64,000 nucleotides of DNA from DATIUV01 sp049322755 (GTDB lineage Bacteria; Pseudomonadota; Gammaproteobacteria; Burkholderiales; UBA6910). Positions 15,131-27,352 of this stretch are shown here, piece after piece (the first letter of the stretch is position 1; each line of letters begins with the position of its first letter). Below the pieces are notes generated by a model. That model saw nothing but the letters and a program-made list of their open reading frames with translations. It ran no database searches and was not told the origin of the DNA. The position numbers and the translations under genes are program-made. The stretch covers positions 124,001-188,000 of the forward strand of contig JBMOQX010000067.1 of the NCBI GenBank assembly GCA_049322755.1, given 5' to 3'.

Positions 15131-16075
15131 TCAGATCTGTGTGTGCCGCAGCCGGCGCTCCATCTGCCGGTGCGGGTGTCCGCTGACCTCGGCGTAGGGG
15201 CCGGCGAAAAACAGCAGCGGTTCGCCTGCCTGCGCCGGCGCCAGCCGGATGTCGCGGCCCACCGACCAGGCGACGTGGTTCAGCTCCAGGTCCCCGAACA
15301 GCTGGTCCTTGCCGTACTTGCAGGCGCACGACGCGTCCACCGGCACCCAGCCCAGCCCGGCGGCATAGAATTCCGCCCAGCAGTGATAGCCGCACAGTTC
15401 ACACGCTTCCCGGCCGGGCGGCGGCGGCTCCAGCGCCTGGCCCAGCACCAGGCGCGCCGGGATGCCGAGCGAGCGCGCCATGGAAATGAACAGCGCGTGG
15501 ATGTCGTTGCAGTTGCCGGCCGAGCATACCAGCGCGTGCTCGGTGCTGCCTTTCCAGGATTGGCGCTCGGCGTCGTAGGTCATGCCGGCGACGACGTGGT
15601 CGTAGATGCGCCGCGCGCGGGAGAGCACGTTGGTTTCGCTGCCCACCGCCGCCTCCGCCACCCGCCGTATGCGTTCGTCCACGTCGACGAAGCGCTCGGC
15701 CTCGAGGTGCCGGCGGAACAACCGGGGGTTGTCGACCGGCCGCGCGCACGCGGGGTGCAGCACGTGGGTCACGGGGGTGCGCTGCACCAGGCAGCGGATG
15801 CGGACCTCGACCGGCGAGCCTGCGTCGCCGGACTCGGCATACCAGAGCAGGTTGCCGTGCACCGGTTCGCGCTCGATCCGCCCCCCGGCGGAAGACTCGA
15901 CGTCAATGTCCAGCACCCGCTGGTAGGGGCTGTCCTGAATCAGCGGGCACCACAGCCGCACCGGGCCTGAGTCCGGTGCCACGCCGGTCACGGTGATATG
16001 GTCCTCGATCTCGAACCAGGCCGGGACGCTGGCGTCCCCGCCCACGCTGCGGCGGCATTCGGTCAGAGCAGTCAT
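15131..16075 (-). CDS. Transglutaminase-like cysteine protease-fold protein
   Basis: 314 residues, no signal peptide. An N-terminal ~130-residue beta-rich domain with PVTHVLHPACARPVDNPRLF is followed by a transglutaminase-like core. The catalytic triad is readable: Cys in SAGNCNDIHALF, His in GYHCWAEFY, Asp in WVPVDASCACKYG. Bacterial members act as peptidases or amide-forming enzymes; substrate cannot be told. A GGAGGA site lies before the ATG and a TATAAT-type -10 box at 16126-16131. Confidence 0.82.
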   Translation of the reverse strand: MTALTECRRSVGGDASVPAWFEIEDHITVTGVAPDSGPVRLWCPLIQDSPYQRVLDIDVESSAGGRIEREPVHGNLLWYAESGDAGSPVEVRIRCLVQRTPVTHVLHPACARPVDNPRLFRRHLEAERFVDVDERIRRVAEAAVGSETNVLSRARRIYDHVVAGMTYDAERQSWKGSTEHALVCSAGNCNDIHALFISMARSLGIPARLVLGQALEPPPPGREACELCGYHCWAEFYAAGLGWVPVDASCACKYGKDQLFGDLELNHVAWSVGRDIRLAPAQAGEPLLFFAGPYAEVSGHPHRQMERRLRHTQI

Positions 16076-16125
16076 GGCGGTCCTCCACCACGGGGAACGC
16101 CTCCTGAGACGGAGCGTCCTTCCTC

Positions 16126-16131
16126 ATTATA
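16126..16131 (-). promoter_or_regulatory. Putative -10 box (TATAAT) for the transglutaminase-like gene
   Basis: A perfect TATAAT reads leftward 51 bp before the gene start in GC-rich surroundings. No convincing -35 box is visible. A GATAAT at 16170-16175 on the plus strand may serve the divergent YyaL gene. Confidence 0.4.
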
Positions 16132-16205
16132 GCGGGCCGCCGCCGTGCCGCCGCCGCGGCGAAATCGCCGATAATATAGGATTCAGTGCCCAACACCGAG
16201 TGCCG

Positions 16206-18518
<2,313 letters not shown>

Positions 18519-18549
18519 GTGCCGGGATTGGCGTAAAATTGCAGCCTTC

Positions 18550-19680
18550 ATGACGCACCTGCGCGCACTTTCGGGCTCCGCCGGCGCCGCCGCGGCCGGC
18601 GCCGAAGGCGACCCTGCATTCCAGGACCGGCTGCTGGAGCGGGTGTCACGCACCTTTGCGCTCACCATTCCCCAGCTCCCGCCGCGGCTGCGCGCGGTGG
18701 TGGGCAACGCCTACCTGCTGTGCCGCGTGGCCGACACCATTGAGGACGATGCGCTGCTGCCGGCGGCGGCCAAGCGCCGGCTGCTGGAGCGCTTCGCGGC
18801 GCTGGTAGAGGGCGGCAACGACGCCGGCCTCGGCGCCGATCTCGACGCGTCGCTGGCGGCCGCCACGCCGGCGGCCGAGCGCGAGCTGTGCCGCGACGTG
18901 GTCCGCGTGGCGGGCATCGCCGCGGGTTTCCCGGCGCGGGAGCGGGGGGCGATCGCGCGCTGCGTGCGCATCATGAGCGAGGGCATGGCATGGTTCCAGG
19001 AGCAGCCGCCGGAACGGCGCGTGCGCGGTCGCGACGATCTCGACCGCTACTGCTACGTGGTGGCGGGCGTCGTGGGGGAGATGCTCACCGAGCTGTTCTG
19101 CCTGCACGACCCGCGCCTCGCCGCGCAGCGCCCGCAGCTCATGGAGCTGGCGCTGTCCTTCGGCCAGGGGCTTCAGATGACCAACGTGCTCAAGGACGTG
19201 TGGGAGGATTACCGGCGCGGCGCCTGCTGGCTGCCGCAGGAGCTGTTCCGCACCCACGGCGTCGACCTGGGCCGGCTCGCGCCGGGGCGCGATGACGCCG
19301 GTTTCCGCGGCGGACTGCGCGAGCTGGTGGGCTCCGCCCACGGCCATCTGCGGCGGGCGCTGGAGTACACGCTGCGCATTCCCGCGGAGGAAACGGGGCT
19401 GCGCCGCTTCTGCCTGTGGGCGCTGTTCATGGCGGTGCTGACGCTGCGCAAGCTCGCGCGCCGCCTCGATTACGCCGCCGGCGCCGACGTGAAAATCTCG
19501 CGCGCGACGGTGCGCGGCGTGGTGCTCGCCACCGGCGCGGCGGCCCGCTGGGACTGGGTGCTCGAGCGCCTGTTTGCCGCCGCCGCTGCAGGCCTGCCGC
19601 CCGCGGCCGCTCCGGGCGCGGGCTGGTCGCCGACGGCGCCGCCGCGCCCGGTCCAGGATTCGCCGGTGGCCCGCGTGTAG
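18550..19680 (+). CDS. Squalene/phytoene synthase family protein, squalene-synthase-like
   Basis: 376 residues. Prenyl-transferase motifs are in order: SRTFALTIPQLPPRLRAVVG, first Asp-rich site CRVADTIEDD, YCYVVAGVVGEMLTELF, and second site LQMTNVLKDVWEDYRRG. These bind two farnesyl diphosphates through Mg2+ and condense them head to head. The arrangement resembles the eukaryote-like squalene synthase of some bacteria more than HpnC/HpnD. No other hopanoid or carotenoid genes are in the window, so the end product is unknown. It starts 31 bp after the YyaL gene. Confidence 0.85.
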   Translation: MTHLRALSGSAGAAAAGAEGDPAFQDRLLERVSRTFALTIPQLPPRLRAVVGNAYLLCRVADTIEDDALLPAAAKRRLLERFAALVEGGNDAGLGADLDASLAAATPAAERELCRDVVRVAGIAAGFPARERGAIARCVRIMSEGMAWFQEQPPERRVRGRDDLDRYCYVVAGVVGEMLTELFCLHDPRLAAQRPQLMELALSFGQGLQMTNVLKDVWEDYRRGACWLPQELFRTHGVDLGRLAPGRDDAGFRGGLRELVGSAHGHLRRALEYTLRIPAEETGLRRFCLWALFMAVLTLRKLARRLDYAAGADVKISRATVRGVVLATGAAARWDWVLERLFAAAAAGLPPAAAPGAGWSPTAPPRPVQDSPVARV

Positions 19681-19711
19681 GCGCGCCCCGCACCCACTTC
19701 GGGAGATCGCC

Positions 19712-21061
19712 ATGAATCACGTATTCCATCGCAGCGCCCGCGTGCAGCCGCCGATCGCGGTGGGCGGCGAGGGCGCGTACCTGATCGACGCCAGCGGCAA
19801 GCGCTACCTGGACGCCTCCAGCGGCGCCGCCGTGTCCTGCCTCGGCCACGGCCATCCGGCGGTGATCCGCACGCTGACCGAGCAGGCGCAGAAACTGGCC
19901 TACGCCCACACCTCGTTCTTCAGCAACGAGCCGCTGGAGGCGCTGGCGGACTTCCTGGCCGCTGCCGCGCCGGGCGACCTGTCGCGTGTCTACTTCGTTT
20001 CCGGCGGTTCCGAAGCGGTGGAGGCGGCGCTCAAGATGGCGCGCCAGTACTTCCTCGAGATCGGTCAGAGCCAGCGGCGCCACTTCATCGCCCGGCGCCA
20101 GAGCTATCACGGCAACACGCTGGGAGCGCTGGCGGTGGGCGGCAACCTGTGGCGGCGGGCCCAGTTCGCGCCGCTGCTGATCGACGCCCACCACGTCTCG
20201 CCCTGCTATCCCTACCGTGAGCGGCAGGCGGGCGAGAACGACGCGGATTTCGTCAACCGGCTGGCCGACGAGCTCGAGCAGACCATCCTGCGCCTGGGCG
20301 CGGATTCGGTGATTGCGTTCATCGCGGAGCCGGTGGTGGGAGCGACGCTGGGGGCGGTGCCGCCGGTGGGCGATTACTTCAAGCGCGTACGCGGGATCTG
20401 CGACCGCTACGGCGTGCTGCTGATCCTGGACGAGGTGATGTGCGGCATGGGCCGCACCGGCACGCTGTTCGCCTACGAGCAGGAGGGCATCGTTCCCGAC
20501 CTGGTGGCCATCGCCAAGGGCCTCGGCGGCGGCTACCAGCCCGTCGGCGCGGTGATGGTGCGCGAGAAGATCTTCGACGCGATCCGCGACGGTTCGGGTT
20601 TCTTCCAGCATGGCCATACCTATCTCGGCCATCCGGTGGCGTGCGCGGCGGCGCTGGCGGTGCAGCGGACGATCCGCGAGGAGAACCTGCTGGCCAACGT
20701 GCAGCGCCAGGGCGCGGCGCTGCGCGCCGCGCTGGAGGCGCGCCTTGGCGGCCACCCCCGCGTCGGCGAGATCCGCGGCCGGGGATTGCTGCTGGGCCTG
20801 GAACTGGTGGCCGACCGCGCCAGCAAGGCGCCGTTCGACCCGGCGCTCAAGCTGAACGCGGCGGTCAAGCGCGAAGCGATGAACCTGGGGCTGTGCTGCT
20901 ATCCGATGGGCGGGACCATCGACGGCCAGCGTGGCGACCACGTGCTGCTGGCGCCGCCGTTCATCATCGGCCCGGCGCAGGTGGCGGAGATCGGCGACAA
21001 GCTGGCCGGCGCGATCGATGCCGCGCTGCCGCGCGCCGCGCGGGCTGCGGCGACAGGGTAG
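19712..21061 (+). CDS. Class III PLP-dependent aminotransferase
   Basis: 449 residues, start at 19712 preceded by GGGAG. The fold type I pattern is complete: SGGSEAVEAALKMARQYF (cofactor phosphate site), SYHGNTLGALAVGG, LLILDEVMCGMGRTG (Asp to the pyridine nitrogen) and DLVAIAKGLGGGYQPVGAV with the Schiff-base Lys. Length and motifs fit omega-amino acid:pyruvate or related transaminases. The TAXI-TRAP transporter follows after 174 bp, so an imported amine or amino acid is a possible substrate, but this is inference. Confidence 0.88.
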   Translation: MNHVFHRSARVQPPIAVGGEGAYLIDASGKRYLDASSGAAVSCLGHGHPAVIRTLTEQAQKLAYAHTSFFSNEPLEALADFLAAAAPGDLSRVYFVSGGSEAVEAALKMARQYFLEIGQSQRRHFIARRQSYHGNTLGALAVGGNLWRRAQFAPLLIDAHHVSPCYPYRERQAGENDADFVNRLADELEQTILRLGADSVIAFIAEPVVGATLGAVPPVGDYFKRVRGICDRYGVLLILDEVMCGMGRTGTLFAYEQEGIVPDLVAIAKGLGGGYQPVGAVMVREKIFDAIRDGSGFFQHGHTYLGHPVACAAALAVQRTIREENLLANVQRQGAALRAALEARLGGHPRVGEIRGRGLLLGLELVADRASKAPFDPALKLNAAVKREAMNLGLCCYPMGGTIDGQRGDHVLLAPPFIIGPAQVAEIGDKLAGAIDAALPRAARAAATG

Positions 21062-21235
21062 CCCCCGGGGGGCCGTACGGCTGTCGCTTCGGGCCCCGCG
21101 TGGTACGCTGCCGTCAGGCTTGGGGCGGCCTTCTAGCGCCGCTCACGCCGCGACGGCGGCAGGCGTCCGGCCGGTTGCGGGCGCTTTCAGTCACCGTCAC
21201 CACAACAAAGACCGTCACGACTGGAGGGAATCCAA

Positions 21236-22207
21236 ATGAAGAGACTTTCATTCTTGACCGCGGCGTGCGTCGGCGCGACGCTGTCGCTCGGCTCTACCGC
21301 CGTCATGGCGCAGCAGAAATTCATCACCATCGGTACGGGCGGCGTCACCGGCGTCTACTACGCCGCGGGCGGCGCCATCTGCCGGCTGGTGAACAAGGAC
21401 CGCAAGACCCACGGCATCCGCTGCTCGGTGGAATCCACCGGCGGTTCGGTTTACAACATCAACACCATCCGCGCCGGCGAGCTGGACATGGGCGTGGCCC
21501 AGTCCGACTGGCAATACCACGCGTACAAGGGCACCAAGGCGTTCAAGGACGCCGGCCCGTTCAACGAACTGCGCGCGGTGTTCTCGGTGCATCCGGAGCC
21601 GTTTACGGTGGTGGCGCGCAAGGAGCTCAACGCCAAGTCGTTCAACGACCTGAAGGGCAAGCGCTTCAACGTCGGCAACCCGGGCTCCGGCACGCGGGCG
21701 TCGATGGAGGAGCTGCTGGACGCGCTGGGCTGGAAGATGTCGGACTTCTCGCTGGCCTCCGAACTGAAGGCCGACGAGCACGGCCCGGCGCTGTGCGATA
21801 ACAAGATCGACGGATTCTTCTACGCGGTGGGCCACCCGTCGGCCAACATCCAGGATCCCACCACCACCTGCGGCGCCAAGCTGGTTCCCCTCACCGGGCC
21901 GGCCGTGGACAAGCTGGTGGCGAGCGCACCGTATTACGCCAAGGTCAACATTCCCGGCGGCCTGTACAACAACAACCCCGACCCGACGCCGACCTACGGC
22001 GTGCTGGCGACGTTCGTCAGCTCGTCCAAGGTGCCGGCCGATGTGGTCTACCAGGTGGTGAAGGCGGTGTTCGAGAACTTCGACGAGTTCAAGAAGCTGC
22101 ACCCGGCGTTCGCCAACCTGGACCAGAAGGAGATGATCAAGAACGGCCTCTCGGCGCCGCTGCACGACGGGGCTGTGAAGTACTACAAGGAAAAGGGCTG
22201 GATGTAA
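21236..22207 (+). CDS. TAXI-family TRAP transporter solute-binding protein, system 1
   Basis: 323 residues with a signal peptide ending AVMAQQ. The TAXI family pattern is clear: FITIGTGGVTGVYYAAGGAI, then ESTGGSVYNINTIRAGELDM and GVAQSDWQYHAYKG. It binds substrate in the periplasm and delivers it to the fused permease encoded next. A terminator at 22251 separates the two genes, which would raise binding-protein levels over permease levels. The substrate is not predictable from sequence. Confidence 0.92.
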   Translation: MKRLSFLTAACVGATLSLGSTAVMAQQKFITIGTGGVTGVYYAAGGAICRLVNKDRKTHGIRCSVESTGGSVYNINTIRAGELDMGVAQSDWQYHAYKGTKAFKDAGPFNELRAVFSVHPEPFTVVARKELNAKSFNDLKGKRFNVGNPGSGTRASMEELLDALGWKMSDFSLASELKADEHGPALCDNKIDGFFYAVGHPSANIQDPTTTCGAKLVPLTGPAVDKLVASAPYYAKVNIPGGLYNNNPDPTPTYGVLATFVSSSKVPADVVYQVVKAVFENFDEFKKLHPAFANLDQKEMIKNGLSAPLHDGAVKYYKEKGWM

Positions 22208-22250
22208 CCCGGCTCGCCGGAAGGCTAGCGCTTCCGGAAGCGTAACCCCA

Positions 22251-22285
22251 GGGGCCGCGACTCGCCGAGACGCGGCCCTTTTTGT
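22251..22285 (+). terminator. Hairpin terminator between TRAP binding protein and permease
   Basis: Stem GGGCCGCG (22252-22259)/CGCGGCCC (22271-22278) followed by five T. Probably partial termination that sets the ratio of the two TRAP subunits. Confidence 0.75.
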
Positions 22286-22326
22286 TTGGTCCCGGTGTGG
22301 GTCCTTGAATTCCCCGGAGGAAGAGC

Positions 22327-24945
22327 ATGGGCACGACGGCTGGCCGCGAAGTCGAACTCGATGACGAGAAACTGAAGCAGCTGGTGGCGGAGGCCGACAC
22401 CGGCGGGCGCAAGCCCGTCGGCGTGCCCGCCAGGATCGTGTTCGGGGTGGCGATCTTCTGGTCGCTGTTCCAGCTCTGGTACGCCTCGCCGCTGCCCTTC
22501 ATCGTGGGCTTCGGCGTGCTCAATGACACCGAGGCGCGGGCGATTCACCTCGGCCTGGCAGTTTTTTTGGCGTTTCTCGCCTACCCGGCGTTCAAGCGCA
22601 GTCCGCGGGCCCGCATTCCGGTCGCGGACTGGGTGCTGGCGGCGACGGGCGCGTTCTGCGCGGCCTACATCTGGCTGTTCTACTCGGAGCTGTCGACGCG
22701 GCCGGGGGCGCCCATCACGCAGGACCTGGTGGTGGCGGTGACCGGTCTTGCGCTGCTGCTGGAGGCGGCGCGGCGGGTGCTGGGGCTGCCGATGGTGATC
22801 CTGGCGGTGCTGTTCATCGGCTATATCTTCGGCGGGGCCTACATGCCGGATGCCATTGCCCACAAGGGCGCTTCGCTGGGCAAGGCCATGAGCCACCTGT
22901 GGCTCACCACCGAGGGCGTGTTCGGCGTCGCGCTGGGCGTATCCAGCAGCTTCATTTTCCTGTTCGTGCTGTTCGGTTCGCTGCTGGAAACCGCGGGTGC
23001 GGGCAACTATTTCATCAAGTCGGCGATCTCGCTGCTGGGCCACCTGCGCGGCGGCCCGGCCAAGGCGGCGGTGGTGGCCTCCGCCACGACGGGTGTGATC
23101 TCCGGGTCTTCCATCGCCAACGTCGTCACCACCGGCACGTTCACCATCCCGCTGATGAAGCGGGTCGGCTACCGCGCCGACAAGGCCGCCGCCGTGGAAG
23201 TCGCGGCGTCGGTGGACGGCCAGATCATGCCGCCGGTGATGGGGGCAGCCGCGTTCCTGATGGTGGAGTACGTCGGCATCCCGTACACGGAGGTGATCAA
23301 GCACGCCTTCCTGCCGGCGGTGATTTCCTACATCGCGCTGTTCTACATCGTGCACCTGGAGGCGCTCAAGGCGGACATCCGCGGCATCCCGCGGCGCACG
23401 CAGACGCCGTTCGTCAGCCGCGCCATCGCGTTCCTGATGACGGTGGCGGGGCTCGTGATCCTCGCGGGCGTCGTCTACTACACGCTGGGGTGGGTCAAAT
23501 CGGTCACCGGGGGCGCGTCGTTCTACGTGATCTCGCTGATGCTGGGGGCGGCCTACGTGGCGCTGATCGCGTACTCCGCGCGCCTGCCCGAGCTCACGCT
23601 GGACGATCCCAACGCACCGCTGGAGCAGCTGCCCGACCCGGGCCCGACGCTGAAGACCGGCCTGCACTACCTGCTCGCGGTGGTGGTGCTGATCTGGTGC
23701 CTGATGGTGGAGCACCTGTCGCCGGGCCTGTCGGCGTTCTGGGCCACCTCGTTCATGATCTTCATCCTGCTGACCCAGCGGCCGATTCAGGCGCTCTTTC
23801 GCGGCGAGGGCAACCTGGGCGCGGCGTTCCGGCGCGGCTTCGGCGACCTCGTCAAAGGCCTGGAGAACGGCGCGCGCAACATGATCGGCATCGGCGTCGC
23901 GACGGCGGCGGCGGGCATCATCGTCGGCACGGTGACGCTGACCGGCATCGGCCTGGTGATGACCGAGTTCGTCGAGGCCATCTCCGGCGGCAACCTGATG
24001 ATCATGCTGCTGCTGGTGGCGGTGATCTGCCTGATCCTGGGCATGGGCCTGCCCACCACCGCCAACTACATCGTGGTGTCGACATTGATGGCGCCGGTGG
24101 TGGTGGAGCTGGGCGCCCAGCAGGGGCTGCTGGTGCCGCTGATCGCGGTGCACCTGTTCGTGTTCTACTTCGGCCTGATGGCGGACGTGACGCCGCCGGT
24201 GGGCCTCGCGTCCTACGCCGCGGCCGGCATCGCGCGCACCGACCCGATCAAGACCGGCGTCACCGCGTTCGGCTACTCGATCCGCACCGCGATCCTGCCG
24301 TTCATGTTCATCTTCAACACCCAGCTGCTGCTGATCGGCATCGACAGCTGGTGGCACCTGTCGATCGTGGTGGCGAGCGCCATCGTTGCCAACATGATGT
24401 TCGCGGCCGCCACCCAGGGCTGGTTCCTGGCCAGGAACCGGATTTATGAGAGCGCGCTGTTGCTGCTGGTGACCTTCACGCTGTTCCGCCCCGGTTTCTG
24501 GTGGGACATGGTCTACCCGCCGTATGAAGAGATCCCCGGCAAGCAGCTGCTGCGCATTGCGGAGGAGACGCCCGCCGACGGCCGGCTGCGCATCTGGATC
24601 GAGGGCACGACCCTGGAGGGCAGGGACGTGAGGAAGGGCGTGCTGCTGCCGCTGGGTGACAAGGGGCCCGGCAAGGAGCGGCTGGCGGCGGCGGGGGTGC
24701 GGGTGATCCCCGACCTGGACGGCGAGTCCTTCCAGGTCATCCAGGTCCAGTTCGGCAGCCGCGCCGAGAAGCTCGGCATCGAGCAGGGGTTCAAGATCAC
24801 CAAGGTGGAGACCGCCGTGCAGCGGCCGCCGAAGGAGTGGATGTTCATTCCCGCGCTGCTGCTGCTGGGGGCGGTGGCCGGCCTGCAATACCTGCGCCGC
24901 GGCAAGTCCCCGCCGGCGCCGCGTACCCAGCCCGGCACGGCCTGA
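22327..24945 (+). CDS. TRAP transporter fused permease (4TM-12TM) with C-terminal DUF3394
   Basis: 872 residues. The N-terminal third corresponds to the small DctQ-like subunit (four helices), and the larger part to the DctM-like subunit. Typical motifs: SGSSIANVVTTGTFTIPLMK, EVAASVDGQIMPPVMGAAAF, GMGLPTTANYIVVSTLM and FYFGLMADVTPPVGLASYAA. After the last core helix, a ~130-residue tail ending in one more helix fits DUF3394, common in this subfamily. It uses an ion gradient to import the ligand of the TAXI protein upstream. Ribosome site GGAGGAAG precedes the ATG. Confidence 0.93.
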   Translation: MGTTAGREVELDDEKLKQLVAEADTGGRKPVGVPARIVFGVAIFWSLFQLWYASPLPFIVGFGVLNDTEARAIHLGLAVFLAFLAYPAFKRSPRARIPVADWVLAATGAFCAAYIWLFYSELSTRPGAPITQDLVVAVTGLALLLEAARRVLGLPMVILAVLFIGYIFGGAYMPDAIAHKGASLGKAMSHLWLTTEGVFGVALGVSSSFIFLFVLFGSLLETAGAGNYFIKSAISLLGHLRGGPAKAAVVASATTGVISGSSIANVVTTGTFTIPLMKRVGYRADKAAAVEVAASVDGQIMPPVMGAAAFLMVEYVGIPYTEVIKHAFLPAVISYIALFYIVHLEALKADIRGIPRRTQTPFVSRAIAFLMTVAGLVILAGVVYYTLGWVKSVTGGASFYVISLMLGAAYVALIAYSARLPELTLDDPNAPLEQLPDPGPTLKTGLHYLLAVVVLIWCLMVEHLSPGLSAFWATSFMIFILLTQRPIQALFRGEGNLGAAFRRGFGDLVKGLENGARNMIGIGVATAAAGIIVGTVTLTGIGLVMTEFVEAISGGNLMIMLLLVAVICLILGMGLPTTANYIVVSTLMAPVVVELGAQQGLLVPLIAVHLFVFYFGLMADVTPPVGLASYAAAGIARTDPIKTGVTAFGYSIRTAILPFMFIFNTQLLLIGIDSWWHLSIVVASAIVANMMFAAATQGWFLARNRIYESALLLLVTFTLFRPGFWWDMVYPPYEEIPGKQLLRIAEETPADGRLRIWIEGTTLEGRDVRKGVLLPLGDKGPGKERLAAAGVRVIPDLDGESFQVIQVQFGSRAEKLGIEQGFKITKVETAVQRPPKEWMFIPALLLLGAVAGLQYLRRGKSPPAPRTQPGTA

Positions 24946-25000
24946 AGCGGCGGTATCGGCCCCCGCGGCGGCGCGCGCCGAGTCGCGGAAAGACAAACTT

Positions 25001-25122
25001 GAACCGCCAAGTACGCCAAGGACGCGAAGGGAACTTCGAGTACGTCCAGTTATGCCGTTCCTTTGCGCCCTTTGCGGTGAAGGGGTGTTCCGCCTGTCTC
25101 CGCGCCTCGGCGCCTCTGCGGT
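25001..25122. repeat. Interspersed hairpin repeat, copy A
   Basis: Left arm around ACCGCCAAGTACGCCAAGG, right arm around CCTTTGCGCCCTTTGCGGT, then CGCCTCGGCGCCTCTGCGG. It shares both halves with copies at 26010, 38911 and 47554. No gene inside. It fills the gap between the TRAP permease and the MoxR gene. Confidence 0.75.
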
Positions 25123-25148
25123 AATCTATCGGTCAACCCTTTCCCGAG

Positions 25149-26003
<855 letters not shown>

Positions 26004-26009
26004 GCGTAT

Positions 26010-26145
26010 CACCGCGGGGTCACAGAGGCACAGAGAGAGGAAAAGGGCCTTTTGACCGCAAAGGACGCGAAGGACGCAAAGGAGAGATTTTCTAACATGC
26101 CACCTGGATTTCTTCGCGTACTTTGCGTCCTTCGCGGTTAAGGAG
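26010..26145. repeat. Interspersed hairpin repeat, copy B
   Basis: CACAGAGGCACAGAGAG at the left, then ACCGCAAAGGACGCGAAGG and an inverted right arm with CTTTGCGTCCTTCGCGGT. It lies between the MoxR and VWA genes, which probably form one transcript, so the RNA would carry the hairpin. Confidence 0.8.
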
Positions 26146-26173
26146 TTTCTATTCGTCGGGGTGGTGAGTTTTC

Positions 26174-27352
26174 ATGCTGATCGGGTTCTTCTTCGCGCTC
26201 AAGGAGCACCGCGTCCCGGTGACGATCCGGGAGTTCCTGGTGTTGCTGGAGGGCCTGAAGCGCGGCCTCGCCCACGGCAGCGTCGACGAGTTCTATTTCC
26301 TCTCGCGCGCCGCGCTGGTGAAGGATGAGACGAACTTCGACCGCTTCGACCGCGCGTTCGGCGCCTACTTCAAGGGCGTCGAGGCGCTCGACGACGCCGT
26401 CACCGCGGCGATTCCCGAGGCCTGGCTGCGCAGGCAGGCCGAGCTGCTGCTATCCGACGAGGACAAGCAGCGGATCGAGGCGCTCGGGGGCTGGGACAAG
26501 CTCATGGAGACGCTGCGCCAGCGCCTCGAGGAGCAGAAGAAGCGCCACCATGGCGGCAACAGGATGATCGGCACCGCCGGCGTGAGCCCGTTCGGCGCCT
26601 ACGGCTACAACCCGGAAGGTGTGCGCATCGGCCAGGAGGAGAGCCGCCACCGCCGCGCGGTGAAGGTCTGGGATCAGCGCGAGTTCCGGAATCTCGACGC
26701 GGACGTCGAGCTCGGCACCCGCAACATCAAGGTGGCGCTGCGCCGCCTGCGGCGCTTTGCGCGCCTGGGCGCGGCCGAGGAGCTGGACCTGGACGACACC
26801 GTGCGCTCGACGGCGAGGAACGCCGGGTGGCTGGATCTCAAGCTCGTGCCAGAGCGCCACAATGCGGTGAAGGTGCTGCTGTTCCTGGACGTCGGCGGCT
26901 CGATGGACGACCACGTGCAGGTGTGCCGCGAGCTGTTCTCGGCCGCGCGCACCGAGTTTAAGCATCTCGAGTATTTCTATTTCCACAACTGCGTCTACGA
27001 GACCGTCTGGCGCGACAACCGCCGCCGGCGCGAGGAGCGCGTGGCCACCCGGGACGTGCTGCATACCTACGGCCATGACTACAAGCTCATTTTCGTCGGC
27101 GACGCCACCATGAGTCCGTACGAGATCCTGCTGCCCAACGGCAGCGTCGAGCACATGAACCCGGAGCCGGGCTCCCTCTGGCTGCAGCGGCTGCTCGCGG
27201 TCTACGGCCGCGCGATCTGGCTCAACCCGCAGCCGGAAGCCTGGTGGGACACCTACGAATCGGTGCGCCTGGTGCGGGAACTGGTGGGGGAGCGGATGTT
27301 TCCCCTCACGCTGGAGGGCCTGGAGCGGGGGATGCGCGTGCTCAGCCGGTGA
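26174..27352 (+). CDS. CoxE-like VWA-domain protein
   Basis: 392 residues. The N-terminal half is a helical domain starting FFFALKEHRVPVTIREFLVL; the C-terminal half is a von Willebrand A fold. The metal-adhesion site is LLFLDVGGSMDDH, a D-x-G-x-S form that I believe is normal for this subfamily, with VGDATMSPYE later. It is the expected partner of the MoxR ATPase upstream. The client complex is unknown. Its last 11 bases overlap the end of the convergent GGDEF-EAL gene. Confidence 0.85.
   Translation: MLIGFFFALKEHRVPVTIREFLVLLEGLKRGLAHGSVDEFYFLSRAALVKDETNFDRFDRAFGAYFKGVEALDDAVTAAIPEAWLRRQAELLLSDEDKQRIEALGGWDKLMETLRQRLEEQKKRHHGGNRMIGTAGVSPFGAYGYNPEGVRIGQEESRHRRAVKVWDQREFRNLDADVELGTRNIKVALRRLRRFARLGAAEELDLDDTVRSTARNAGWLDLKLVPERHNAVKVLLFLDVGGSMDDHVQVCRELFSAARTEFKHLEYFYFHNCVYETVWRDNRRRREERVATRDVLHTYGHDYKLIFVGDATMSPYEILLPNGSVEHMNPEPGSLWLQRLLAVYGRAIWLNPQPEAWWDTYESVRLVRELVGERMFPLTLEGLERGMRVLSR

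Noticed and set aside
22225..24996. 923-residue minus-strand frame opposite the TRAP permease
   Set aside because: His/Gln/Arg-rich shadow; no ribosome site and no domain.
26880..26930. Apparently defective VWA metal site (DVGGSMD instead of D-x-S-x-S)
   Set aside because: I believe this form is normal in this CoxE-like subfamily, so it is not evidence of inactivation.
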